Positions 1 through 8,134 of a stretch of DNA of 64,000 bases are shown here, piece after piece (the stretch's first letter is position 1; the number at the start of each line of letters is the position of its first letter). This DNA comes from Candidatus Pelagibacter communis (GTDB taxonomy: Bacteria; Pseudomonadota; Alphaproteobacteria; Pelagibacterales; Pelagibacteraceae), in NCBI RefSeq assembly GCF_001180225.1, contig NZ_CVST01000034.1:124001-188000 (forward strand), in the 5' to 3' direction. The position numbers were made by a program, and so were the translations under genes. Under the pieces are notes generated by a model, which saw only the letters and a program-made list of their open reading frames with translations, did no database searches and was not told where the DNA came from.

Positions 1-1
1 T

Positions 2-958
2 AGAGAGTCTCTTAAAGAAAGAGAAATTGTTTACAGAATTGCAAAAAACATCTCAAAACCAATACCATTTATTATTCCTCATACTGATAAAATTAGACCA
101 GCATGGTTAATTAAATTTGGTTTGCTTTTGTATGATAATTTAGGTGGGAAAACTAGTATTCCTAAATCAAAAACATTGGATCTTAATAAAAAATTTCCAA
201 ATATTCTTAAGGAGAAATACAAAACTGGTTTTCAATATTATGATATTCAAATTGATGATAAAAAATTAACAAAACTAAATGCTCAAGATGCAAAAAGAAA
301 TAAATCCAAAATTCTAGAATACAACAAGGTTAAAAAAGCTGAAATTATTAATAATGCTTGGGTCATTAGTCTTCAAAATAGAAAAAAAATAAAATCAAAA
401 GTTTTAATCAATGCGTCTGGACCATGGATAAATGAAACTTTACATAAAAATATAAAAATAAAATCTAAAAATAAAATAAGGTTAGTTAAAGGTAGTCACA
501 TAATTACAAAGAAATTATATAAAGAAGATGTTGCATTTACATTTCAAAATACAGATAAAAGAATAATTTTTGTAATTCCCTACAAAAAGAAATTTTCATT
601 AATTGGAACGACTGAAGTAGAGGTTAAAAACCCAGAAAACACTGTAATATCAAAACAAGAAATTCAATATTTAATTCAGTCAGTAAATAATTATTTAAAA
701 AAACAAATTAGCAAAAAAGATATAGTTGATACTTATTCAGGAATAAGGCCTCTAATAGAGGATTTTAAAGAGGCCTCAAAAGTTACAAGAGATTATGTTT
801 TTGATTTACAAATTGTAAAAAAATTACCACTTTTAAACATTTATGGAGGAAAACTTACTACATACAGAAAGTTGTCTGAAAAAGTCCTATTAGATCTTAA
901 AAAGTTTTTACCCAAAACAAAAAAAGGTCCATGGACAGATAAAAAGAATCTTTTTTAG
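2..958 (+). CDS. glpD: Aerobic glycerol-3-phosphate dehydrogenase, 5'-truncated by window edge and short at the C-terminus
   Basis: FAD-dependent oxidation of sn-glycerol 3-phosphate to dihydroxyacetone phosphate, feeding electrons to quinone at the inner membrane. The reading frame is open from base 2, so the start lies outside the window. Visible GlpD signatures are the stretch around 'RPAWLIKFGLLLYDNLGGK' (bases about 98-154), 'ASGPW' of the FAD domain, 'GIRPL' followed by 'TRDYVFD', and 'GGKLTTYRKL' near the end. The protein stops right after 'GPWTDKKNLF', where family members continue with a PGGD-type motif and a C-terminal domain of roughly 100 residues. That domain is absent, and no frame in the next 120 bases restores it. 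The family call is secure; whether this short form is functional is not known. Confidence 0.9.
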   Translation, partial: RESLKEREIVYRIAKNISKPIPFIIPHTDKIRPAWLIKFGLLLYDNLGGKTSIPKSKTLDLNKKFPNILKEKYKTGFQYYDIQIDDKKLTKLNAQDAKRNKSKILEYNKVKKAEIINNAWVISLQNRKKIKSKVLINASGPWINETLHKNIKIKSKNKIRLVKGSHIITKKLYKEDVAFTFQNTDKRIIFVIPYKKKFSLIGTTEVEVKNPENTVISKQEIQYLIQSVNNYLKKQISKKDIVDTYSGIRPLIEDFKEASKVTRDYVFDLQIVKKLPLLNIYGGKLTTYRKLSEKVLLDLKKFLPKTKKGPWTDKKNLF

Positions 959-982
959 ATTTCCACTGCCATTAAAAAGTGA

Positions 983-1077
983 TATCGTTATTTTATAAAG
1001 CGATACATAACTCGTCGTTAAAATCAAAGATTTGCGAAAGTGGGATCGGTCGTCTTTAAATTAACTTTTAAAGGAGG
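983..1077 (+). promoter_or_regulatory. Structured 5' leader of the catabolic operon, with a hairpin overlapping the ribosome binding site
   Basis: The 123-base gap after glpD contains three possible hairpins. TATCG/CGATA pairs 983-987 with 1001-1005. AAATC/GATTT pairs 1021-1025 with 1029-1033. CTTTAAA/TTTAAAG pairs 1054-1060 with 1067-1073. The last one takes in the first bases of the Shine-Dalgarno AAGGAGG (1071-1077), so folding could limit access to the start at 1082. I do not recognise a known riboswitch class. In DNA this AT-rich, short hairpins also arise by chance. Confidence 0.3.
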
Positions 1078-1081
1078 CTTT

Positions 1082-2251
1082 ATGAAATTTGGTTATTTTT
1101 GCAATACCACTAACTGGACACACAAACCATATCATCAACTATTAGACGAAACTAAAGAGATCACAGAATATTGTGATCAAAATAATTGGAACTCTATTTG
1201 GTTTACAGAACATCACTTTAATCATGAAGGAATGGAGTCTTGTACAAACCCAATAATGATGGGAGTAGATGCAGCCGCAAGAACAAAAAATATTAGAATA
1301 GGACAAGCTGCAAATGTAATCACATTTCACAATCCTATAAGACTAGCAGAAGATATTGCTACGCTAGATCAACTTTCAAAAGGAAGAGTTGAAGTAGGTG
1401 TTGCTAGAGGAATTTACGGTAGAGAAGCAATAAATTTGAACAAAGAAGCTGATCTTAAAGACCAGGCAAAAAACTTCAGATTGTTTGCTGAAACACTTGA
1501 AGTTCTAAAAAAAGCATGGAGTGAAAAGTTTTTTAGTCATCAAGGTGAGTTTTATACATATCCTTCTCCAAATTATGTTTGGCAACATGATATGAGTCCA
1601 CCAAGTGAAGAATTTATGAATATGGAAGATAACACAATGAAAAAAATTAGTGTTTTGCCACAACCTTTTCAGAAACCTTATCCTCCTATTCATCAAGTAG
1701 TTGATGGAATTAGATCAATTGAGTGGGCAGCTGAGAATAATATTAATATTATAATGTGGATACCAACAGTAAAAGCTCTAAAGGCAAAATTTGAAGCTTA
1801 TAAAAATAAAAGATCTGAGGTAACCAAAAAAAATATTCCTTTAGGTGAAGGTGTATCTCTTGTTAGAGACATGTTTGTAGCTGATACAATGGAAGAAGCT
1901 AAAGAAAAAGCTGGTGAACACATGGTAAATTATATGCGTTGGGTTTGTCATTGGCGTGGTCTAGGTAATCATATGGATCCAGGTGAAGAACTTCCAGAAA
2001 CCAAAGGTAAGCTAGATTTGTTAAATTATGAATTTTTACACAAAAGAAATATGTTATTTGGAACGCCTGAATATGTTATTGATAAAATTCATGAATTAAA
2101 ATCTGAATTAAATTTACAAAACTTGCAAGTTTGGTCAAACTTTCCTGGTGTGAAACATAAAGATTGTATGAAAAGTATTAAACTTTTTACAGAAAAAGTG
2201 ATGCCTCATTTTCAAGATGATTTAGGAACTGAAGTTAAAAAAGTTTCGTGA
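1082..2251 (+). CDS. LLM-class (bacterial luciferase-like) flavin-dependent monooxygenase
   Basis: A 389-residue TIM-barrel oxidoreductase of the luciferase-like family, expected to use reduced flavin and O2 to oxygenate or cleave an organic substrate. The family pattern is clear: an N-terminal beta strand 'MKFGYF', 'FTEHHF' at about residues 42-47, and 'LDQLSKGRVEVGVARG' at about 95-110. ATG 1082 is the start because a strong AAGGAGG Shine-Dalgarno sits 4 bases upstream; an in-frame GTG at 1040 has no such site. It is the first gene of an operon and overlaps the next gene by 4 bases. No flavin reductase gene is in the window, so reduced flavin must come from elsewhere. The substrate cannot be read from the sequence. 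Confidence 0.88.
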   Translation: MKFGYFCNTTNWTHKPYHQLLDETKEITEYCDQNNWNSIWFTEHHFNHEGMESCTNPIMMGVDAAARTKNIRIGQAANVITFHNPIRLAEDIATLDQLSKGRVEVGVARGIYGREAINLNKEADLKDQAKNFRLFAETLEVLKKAWSEKFFSHQGEFYTYPSPNYVWQHDMSPPSEEFMNMEDNTMKKISVLPQPFQKPYPPIHQVVDGIRSIEWAAENNINIIMWIPTVKALKAKFEAYKNKRSEVTKKNIPLGEGVSLVRDMFVADTMEEAKEKAGEHMVNYMRWVCHWRGLGNHMDPGEELPETKGKLDLLNYEFLHKRNMLFGTPEYVIDKIHELKSELNLQNLQVWSNFPGVKHKDCMKSIKLFTEKVMPHFQDDLGTEVKKVS

Positions 2252-3951
2252 TCAACTCCAAAAGAAAAATAAGCGGTGGTCAGGCTGCCGTTAGAGCTCT
2301 TAAGAGAGAAAAAACTAAACACGTTTTTGGTTTAATTGGTTCTGCAACAATGGAAATGTTTGATGCTTTTTATCATGAAAAAAGTATAAAATTTATTGGA
2401 GTTAGAGACGAAAGAACAGGCACTCATATGGCTGATGGATATGCAAGAGCATCTAATAAGCATGGTGTAATTATTGCAGGCCAAAATGGACCAGGTGCAA
2501 CAAATTTAGTGACTGGGGTAGCGCAAGCAAAAGCTGCCTTCTCCCCTGTAGTTGCGATTGCAGGTTCTTACTCAACAAAAGATAAAATGGAAGATGCTTT
2601 TCAAGGCTTAGATCAACAATCCTTGTTTGCTCCAATTACAAAAAAGACTTGGACTGTAAAAAATTCTAAGGTTGTTCCTAAAGTAATTGGTGATGCATTT
2701 GATTTATCAATGAAACCAAGAAGGGGACCTGTTTGTATCAATCTTCCAAGAAACATATTGGCGGAAAAAAATACTTACAATATTAATTTAAATGAACCTT
2801 CGTTCTCAAGTGAAAGTAATCTTAAAGGAAATAAAGAGAGAATAAATAAAGCAACTAAATTGCTACTGAAATCAAAAAATCCAACAATAATTGTTGGGGC
2901 TGGTATTAAATATAACTCAAAATATAGAGAAGTTATTAAATTGGCAGAATTGCTAAATGTTCCAATTGTTACAGCCGCAGGTCATGGGGACGCCATACCC
3001 TTTAATCATAAATTAAATGCAGGGCAAATGGGACCAAGAGGCAATCCTGTTGCATCAAGATTAGTCAAAGAAGCAGATATTATTTTAGCTATCGGTACTC
3101 GACTAGGATTTAATTCAACATTTTACTCTTATGAAAATATAAATAAAAAAGCAAAAATAATTCAAATTGAATTAGAAAAAAAAATGATTGGAAAGTATTT
3201 TCCAGTTTCAATAGGAATTCATGCAGACGCTGCAACAGCAACTGTTCAATTATATAAAGAAATTAAAAAAGAAAAAATCAAATTAGATGCAAAAAAATGG
3301 ACTGATTTGTATTTTAAAGAAAGAAAAGAATTTTTAAATAATAGAGAAAATGAAAATTTAGGAAAAAATTTTCCAATCCAGCCGAAAGGTTTGTTTAAAC
3401 AATTAAGAAAAGTTTTGCCTAAAAATTCTGCCATCACTTTAGATGCAGGAACCTTGTGCTTACAAGCAACAGACGCTTTAGAATACTATGATCCCCCTTC
3501 TCTATTTACACCCCTAGATTTTGGCCTAGTTGGTTTTTCTTTTGCTTGTGGACTTGGAGTTAAAGTTGCAAAACCAAAAAAAACAGTTGTAAGTTTGATG
3601 GGCGATGGTGGTTTTGGAATGACTATTTCTGAATTAAGCACAGCTGTTGAATATGGAATAAATACAACAACTATAGTGATGAATAATCAAAGTTGGGGAG
3701 CCGAAAAAGCTTATCAAAAAGATTTTTTTGGTAAAAGATATTTGGGCGCTGATATAACAAGTCCATCTTTTGATAAAGTTGCTGAATTATATGGGGCAAA
3801 AGGATTTAAAGTTAAAAAAGTTTCTGAAATAAATGAAGCAGTTAGAGCTGCAATAAAAAGCAATAAACCTGCTGTGATAGATGTTGATGTAGATCCGAAA
3901 GCATTATACAGTTTTAGAAGAGATAGTTTTCAACATAGAATTAAAAAATGA
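2248..3951 (+). CDS. ThDP-dependent acetolactate-synthase-family enzyme, sulfoacetaldehyde acetyltransferase (Xsc)-like
   Basis: A 567-residue thiamine diphosphate enzyme with the three-domain layout of acetolactate synthase and Xsc. The catalytic glutamate is E55 in 'RDERTG'. The ThDP-binding motif runs from GDG (452-454) to NN (479-480). Two stretches point to Xsc rather than acetohydroxyacid synthase: 'GLIGSATM' near residue 28 and 'SWGAEKAYQ' just after the NN motif. Xsc turns sulfoacetaldehyde and phosphate into acetyl phosphate and sulfite; whether this enzyme does so is inference. The start is GTG in the GTGA overlap with the monooxygenase stop, implying coupled translation. The dedicated anabolic IlvB is encoded separately at 40.7-42.5 kb, which supports a catabolic role here. 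Confidence 0.75.
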   Translation: MINSKRKISGGQAAVRALKREKTKHVFGLIGSATMEMFDAFYHEKSIKFIGVRDERTGTHMADGYARASNKHGVIIAGQNGPGATNLVTGVAQAKAAFSPVVAIAGSYSTKDKMEDAFQGLDQQSLFAPITKKTWTVKNSKVVPKVIGDAFDLSMKPRRGPVCINLPRNILAEKNTYNINLNEPSFSSESNLKGNKERINKATKLLLKSKNPTIIVGAGIKYNSKYREVIKLAELLNVPIVTAAGHGDAIPFNHKLNAGQMGPRGNPVASRLVKEADIILAIGTRLGFNSTFYSYENINKKAKIIQIELEKKMIGKYFPVSIGIHADAATATVQLYKEIKKEKIKLDAKKWTDLYFKERKEFLNNRENENLGKNFPIQPKGLFKQLRKVLPKNSAITLDAGTLCLQATDALEYYDPPSLFTPLDFGLVGFSFACGLGVKVAKPKKTVVSLMGDGGFGMTISELSTAVEYGINTTTIVMNNQSWGAEKAYQKDFFGKRYLGADITSPSFDKVAELYGAKGFKVKKVSEINEAVRAAIKSNKPAVIDVDVDPKALYSFRRDSFQHRIKK

Positions 3952-4535
3952 AATTAGAGCTAAGAAAATTTTCAAAATTTGTAGACAAAACTTTTATTGA
4001 AGGAGGCAAGGAAGCAAAAGAGCCTGTATTATTAGTATCTGTTGCTGCAGTTTTTAAAAATCCATGGCATGGTCAAGGATTTGTTGAGGACTTAAGACCA
4101 ACTATTTTAGATCTAGCTCCTAAGTTAGGTGATTTACTAGTTCCAGAATTAATAAAAGAAATAGGATCTCCAGAAAAAATACTAGCATATGGTAAAGCAG
4201 GAGTAGTTGGACTGGATGGAGAAATAGAACATGCATCAGCTTTTATTCACACTTTGAGATTTGGAAATAAATTTAGAGACGCTGTGGGAGGCACATCTTA
4301 TTTAAGTTTTACAAATACAAGGGGACCAGCTGGATCAAAAATTTCTATTCCCATGATGCATAAAACTGACTCTGGGTTAAGACCTTATTATCTCACACAT
4401 GAATTTACTATACATGATGCACCATTTAACGACGAAGTAGTTATTGCGATAGGCGGGGCATCTAGTGGAAGAGCACATGCTAGAACAGGTGATCGATATC
4501 AAGATATGAAAGAAATGGGAATTGAACCCAAATAA
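3948..4535 (+). CDS. PF06684 (DUF1185, 'amino acid synthesis') family protein
   Basis: A 195-residue soluble protein matching the family annotated as 'amino acid synthesis protein' (PF06684). Recognisable segments are the early 'VAAVFKNPW', 'GKAGVVGLDGEIEHASA' in the middle, and 'GGASSGRAHARTGDRY' near the C-terminus. The family name is historical and I know of no firmly assigned reaction. Its place between a ThDP enzyme and a hydrolase, with a 4-base ATGA overlap upstream, suggests it acts on an intermediate of the same pathway, perhaps hydrolytically; that is inference only. There is no signal peptide or membrane segment, so it is cytoplasmic. Confidence 0.72.
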   Translation: MKLELRKFSKFVDKTFIEGGKEAKEPVLLVSVAAVFKNPWHGQGFVEDLRPTILDLAPKLGDLLVPELIKEIGSPEKILAYGKAGVVGLDGEIEHASAFIHTLRFGNKFRDAVGGTSYLSFTNTRGPAGSKISIPMMHKTDSGLRPYYLTHEFTIHDAPFNDEVVIAIGGASSGRAHARTGDRYQDMKEMGIEPK

Positions 4536-4541
4536 ATCTTG

Positions 4542-5324
4542 ATGACCACTGGAACTACTGCTTCTGGAACTTTTTACTCGTATATTAAGAAAGACCAAGA
4601 AATTCCAATCGTATTTGTTCATGGCGTAGGTTTAACTCACGAGATTTGGAAACCTCAATTAGATTTCTTTAATGATCATAGTACTCTTGCATATGATATT
4701 CTTGGTCATGGAAAATCGTCTTTAGATAAGGAAATAATTTCGTTTGATGACTTTTCGGATCAATTAATTGATTTGATTAACCACCTTAATATAAAAAAAA
4801 TTCATTTGGTTGGTTTTTCAATAGGTTCTTTGATTGCGAGAAATTTTGCTATCAATCACAGTTCACATTTACAATCACTAACTCTTTTATGCTCAATATA
4901 TAAAAGGACCGAAGAGCAACAAAAAATTGTAAATCAAAGATTTGAACAAGCAAAGAAAGATCTTAAATTGTCAAGACAAGCTCTTAAAAGATGGTTTACA
5001 GACAAGTATATTGAAAACCATCCAAGTATTTATGATAAAATTAGCTCTATTTTAGCAGCTAATAATATGGATCATTTTCTGAAAGTTTATGAGCTGTTTG
5101 TAAAACATCAAAATGATGAGGATTTTAATAAAATTCAAAATAACACTTTAGTTATGACTGGAGAATATGACATTGGCTCTACAGTTAAAATGTCTCAAGA
5201 ATTAAATGCTTTAATACCAAAAAGCGAATTAAAGATAATCAGGGATGGAAAACATCTTTGTGGTATTGAGTGTGCCGATGATGTAAATTCATCTCTTAAA
5301 AATTTTATCAAAGAAAATGAGTAA
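4542..5324 (+). CDS. Alpha/beta-hydrolase fold protein
   Basis: A 260-residue alpha/beta hydrolase. The oxyanion 'HGVG' comes early in the protein, the nucleophile is S93 in 'GFSIGS', and the likely triad partners are D210 ('GEYDIGS') and H238 ('GKHLCG'). The layout resembles RutD and enol-lactone hydrolases, which cleave esters, lactones or carbamates. ATG 4542 is preferred over the adjacent in-frame TTG. It overlaps the aldehyde dehydrogenase by 8 bases, so the two are probably translated together. The specific substrate is unknown; the context suggests hydrolysis of the oxygenated or ring-opened product of the monooxygenase. Confidence 0.85.
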   Translation: MTTGTTASGTFYSYIKKDQEIPIVFVHGVGLTHEIWKPQLDFFNDHSTLAYDILGHGKSSLDKEIISFDDFSDQLIDLINHLNIKKIHLVGFSIGSLIARNFAINHSSHLQSLTLLCSIYKRTEEQQKIVNQRFEQAKKDLKLSRQALKRWFTDKYIENHPSIYDKISSILAANNMDHFLKVYELFVKHQNDEDFNKIQNNTLVMTGEYDIGSTVKMSQELNALIPKSELKIIRDGKHLCGIECADDVNSSLKNFIKENE

Positions 5325-6798
5325 ACTTAAAAAATATCAAATGTATATTGATGGAGAGTGGGTCGATGCTGAAAACAATAAAACATTTGAAACTTTAAAC
5401 CCTGAAAATAATGAACCTTGGGCAATTGTTCCCGAAGCAAGTGCTAATGATACTGATAAAGCAGTTAAAGCTGCACAAAAAGCATTCGAAGGTGAATGGC
5501 CTAAATTACTTCCTAAGGAAAGAGCAAAATTTTTAAGAGCTATTGGGGACCAGTTAAGAGAAAATGCAGAAATGCTTGGGGAAATAGAAACAATAGATAC
5601 AGGAAAATTGTTTAGAGAAACAAAAAAACAAGCAATCTATATTGCAGAATACTATGATTACTACGCAGGTTTAGCTGATAAAGTTGAGGGTACAGTTTTG
5701 CCAATTGATAAACCAAATATTCAAGCAATAACCACTAGAATACCGATAGGTGTGGTGGCAGCCATTATCCCTTGGAACTCGCAAATGTTTTTAACTGCTA
5801 CTAAATTAGCTCCAGCACTTGCAATGGGAAATACAGTTGTAATTAAATCATCAGAACTAGCACCTGCGGTATTATTTGAATTTGCCAAATTAATTGAAAA
5901 AACTGGGATACCCAAAGGAGTAGTAAATGTCATAACTGGATTTGGAGACCCATGTGGAAAAACTTTAACAACGCATGATTTAGTTGAAAAAATTGCTTTC
6001 ACAGGTGGACCAGAAACCGCAAGACATATAATTAAAAATTCCGCAGAAAATCTTTCTGAAGTGAGTTTAGAACTTGGAGGAAAAAGTCCAGTGGCTGTTT
6101 TTGATGATGCCGAGCAAGAAAATGCAATTAATGGAATTACAGCAGGAATTTTTGGAGCAAGCGGTCAAAGTTGTATAGCTGGTTCAAGACTTTATATTCA
6201 AAAGGGTATCTATGACGAATTTTTAAACAAACTTTCTGAAAGAGCTTCTAAAATAAAAATAGGAGCACCTATGGATCCTGAAACTGAAATGGGCCCTTTG
6301 AGTAATTTTAAACAATTAGAAACAATAGAAAAAAATATTAAAGAAACTATTGATCAAGGTGGAAAAATTAAATGTGGTGGTGAGAGACATTCTTTTTCAA
6401 ATAAAGGTTATTACTTCCCACCAACTATAATTGAATGTGATAATCATAATTTACCTGTTGCAGAAAATGAATTATTTGGACCTGTTTTATCTGTAATGAA
6501 ATTTGATACTGAAGAAGAGGTTATCTCAAAAATGAATGACAATCAGTATGGATTATCTTCTGGAGTATATACCAGTAATTTATCTAGAGGTATGAGAGTA
6601 TCAAAAGCAATTAGAGCTGGAATAACATTTGTTAATACTTACAGATTAATTTCACCGTCAGCTCCATTTGGAGGTATCAAGGATAGTGGATACGGTAAAG
6701 AGGCAGGAATTGACTCAATTAAAGATTACACAAGAGTAAAAACAACTTGGTTCTACACATCAGATGAACCATCTTTAGACCCATTCTCTATTAGATAA
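5317..6798 (+). CDS. NAD(P)+-dependent aldehyde dehydrogenase
   Basis: A 493-residue ALDH-superfamily enzyme that oxidises an aldehyde to its carboxylate in the cytoplasm. The catalytic cysteine is C286 in 'GQSCIAG', the general base is E252 in 'LELGGKSP', and 'PWNSQ' supplies the conserved asparagine. Length is typical of betaine-aldehyde or semialdehyde dehydrogenases. It is the last enzyme gene of the operon and shares 8 bases with the hydrolase gene. An acidic product such as a dicarboxylate from a semialdehyde would suit the pathway, but the sequence does not define specificity. Confidence 0.92.
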   Translation: MSKLKKYQMYIDGEWVDAENNKTFETLNPENNEPWAIVPEASANDTDKAVKAAQKAFEGEWPKLLPKERAKFLRAIGDQLRENAEMLGEIETIDTGKLFRETKKQAIYIAEYYDYYAGLADKVEGTVLPIDKPNIQAITTRIPIGVVAAIIPWNSQMFLTATKLAPALAMGNTVVIKSSELAPAVLFEFAKLIEKTGIPKGVVNVITGFGDPCGKTLTTHDLVEKIAFTGGPETARHIIKNSAENLSEVSLELGGKSPVAVFDDAEQENAINGITAGIFGASGQSCIAGSRLYIQKGIYDEFLNKLSERASKIKIGAPMDPETEMGPLSNFKQLETIEKNIKETIDQGGKIKCGGERHSFSNKGYYFPPTIIECDNHNLPVAENELFGPVLSVMKFDTEEEVISKMNDNQYGLSSGVYTSNLSRGMRVSKAIRAGITFVNTYRLISPSAPFGGIKDSGYGKEAGIDSIKDYTRVKTTWFYTSDEPSLDPFSIR

Positions 6799-6860
6799 TA
6801 GTTTAAAATAAGCCAATTTTGTCATTGAATATTCAGATTATTCATACTTTAATTAGATTT

Positions 6861-6877
6861 TATAAATTGTTAACAAT
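6861..6877 (+). promoter_or_regulatory. Possible -10/operator palindrome before the binding-protein gene
   Basis: The 92-base gap before the binding-protein gene contains a perfect 12-base palindrome ATTGTTAACAAT (6866-6877). It overlaps a TATAAA-like -10 at 6861-6866 and lies just 5' of the Shine-Dalgarno GAGGAAG. This arrangement would suit a regulator controlling the binding protein separately from the enzymes. No convincing -35 is visible, and AT-rich palindromes occur by chance. Confidence 0.25.
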
Positions 6878-6890
6878 AAAGAGGAAGATA

Positions 6891-8081
6891 ATGAGAAAAC
6901 TATTTATCGCTGCATTTATGTTTGTATCAAGCTTTGGTTCAAACGTTATGGCAGACGGACATTCGATCAAAATGGGAATCATTTTAGGATTTACAGGTCC
7001 TATTGAATCTCTTACTCCGGCTATGGCTGCATCTGCAGAGCTTGCATTCAAAGAAGCTTCAGATTCAGGTTCATTACTTGGTGGAAAAAAAATTGAAGCA
7101 ATGAGAGCAGACTCAACTTGTGTTGACTCAGCAGCAGCAACAGCAGCAGCTGAAGGTTTAATTTCAGGTGGTGTAGCTGCAATTATGGGAGCTGACTGTT
7201 CAGGTGTAACAGGTGCTATTGCAACAAATGTTGCTGTACCAAACGGTGTAGTAATGATTTCACCTTCAGCAACTTCTCCAGGATTAACTACTCTAGATGA
7301 TAATGGATATTTCTTTAGAACTGCTCCTTCAGATGCTAGAGGTGGTCAAATCTTAGCTGACATTACTAAAGACAGAAAAGTAAAAAGTGTTGCAATTACT
7401 TATACTAACAATGACTATGGAAAAGGTTTAGCTGATGTTTATAAAGCAGCAGTTGAAGCTCATGGTATTAAAGTTACAACTGTAACTGCTCATGAAGATG
7501 GTAAAGCAGATTACTCATCAGAAGTAGCAACTCTTGCTTCTGCTGGTGGTGATGCTGTAGCAGTTATTGGTTATCTTGACCAAGGAGGAAAAGGAATTAT
7601 TCAGGCTTCTTTAGACTCTGGTGCATTTGATACTTTCGTTTTATCAGATGGTATGATTGGTCAATCATTAGTTGATGCATTTGGTAAAGACTTGAGCAAA
7701 TCATTTGGATCTCTTCCAGGTTCTACTGGCAAAGGTGCTGGTGTATTTGCAGAAGTTGCAAAAGCTGGTGGTATAGATTCATCTGGTCCTTACACTGGAG
7801 AATCTTACGATGCAGCTGCTTTAATAGTTCTTGCAATGCAAGCAGGTAACTCTGCTGATAGAGCATCTATTGCAAAAAATGTAATGGATGTTGCTAACGC
7901 TCCTGGTACTAAAATCTACCCAGGTGAATTAAAGAAAGGTTTAGACTTACTAGCAAAAGGTAAAAAGATAAACTACGAAGGTGCTACTGGAGTATCTTTT
8001 ACTGAAGTTGGTGAAGCTGAAGGTTCTTTCTTAGAGCAAGAAGTTAAAGGCGGAAAATTCAAAACTAAAAAACAAAGATAA
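6891..8081 (+). CDS. Periplasmic binding protein of a branched-chain-amino-acid-type (LIV/HAAT) ABC transporter
   Basis: A 396-residue type I periplasmic binding protein (LivK/Peripla_BP_6 family). The N-terminal 'MRKLFIAAFMFVSSFG' to 'VMADG' reads as a Sec signal peptide cleaved near residue 22. Mature features include 'GFTGP', a Cys pair about 40 residues apart ('DSTCVDS', 'GADCSG') and 'MISPSATSP', which shapes the ligand pocket in this family. ATG 6891 is chosen because GAGGAAG lies 4 bases upstream and the signal peptide begins there; the longer frame from 6819 has neither. It is convergent with the permease and ATPase genes at 9.4-13.2 kb, which lack a binding protein on their own strand. 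Its place behind five catabolic genes suggests it captures their substrate. Confidence 0.9.
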   Translation: MRKLFIAAFMFVSSFGSNVMADGHSIKMGIILGFTGPIESLTPAMAASAELAFKEASDSGSLLGGKKIEAMRADSTCVDSAAATAAAEGLISGGVAAIMGADCSGVTGAIATNVAVPNGVVMISPSATSPGLTTLDDNGYFFRTAPSDARGGQILADITKDRKVKSVAITYTNNDYGKGLADVYKAAVEAHGIKVTTVTAHEDGKADYSSEVATLASAGGDAVAVIGYLDQGGKGIIQASLDSGAFDTFVLSDGMIGQSLVDAFGKDLSKSFGSLPGSTGKGAGVFAEVAKAGGIDSSGPYTGESYDAAALIVLAMQAGNSADRASIAKNVMDVANAPGTKIYPGELKKGLDLLAKGKKINYEGATGVSFTEVGEAEGSFLEQEVKGGKFKTKKQR

Positions 8082-8096
8082 TTTAAATCTTATTTT

Positions 8097-8134
8097 AAAA
8101 AGCCCCGGTAAATTAGTTTGCTGGGGCTTTTTTT
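8097..8134. terminator. Bidirectional rho-independent terminator
   Basis: The stem AAAAAGCCCC (8097-8106) pairs with GGGGCTTTTT (8123-8132) across a 16-base loop, followed by T on the + strand. The A-tract of the 5' arm supplies a U-tract for - strand transcripts. It separates the + strand catabolic/binding-protein operon from the convergent MFS gene, whose stop codon lies inside the loop. Confidence 0.9.

Noticed and set aside
1040..1081. In-frame GTG extension of the luciferase-like monooxygenase
   Set aside because: No Shine-Dalgarno there, while ATG 1082 has AAGGAGG at good spacing and begins with the family's first strand.
6819..6890. 24-codon upstream extension of the binding protein
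   Set aside because: It would place a non-signal sequence before a clear signal peptide; GAGGAAG precedes ATG 6891.
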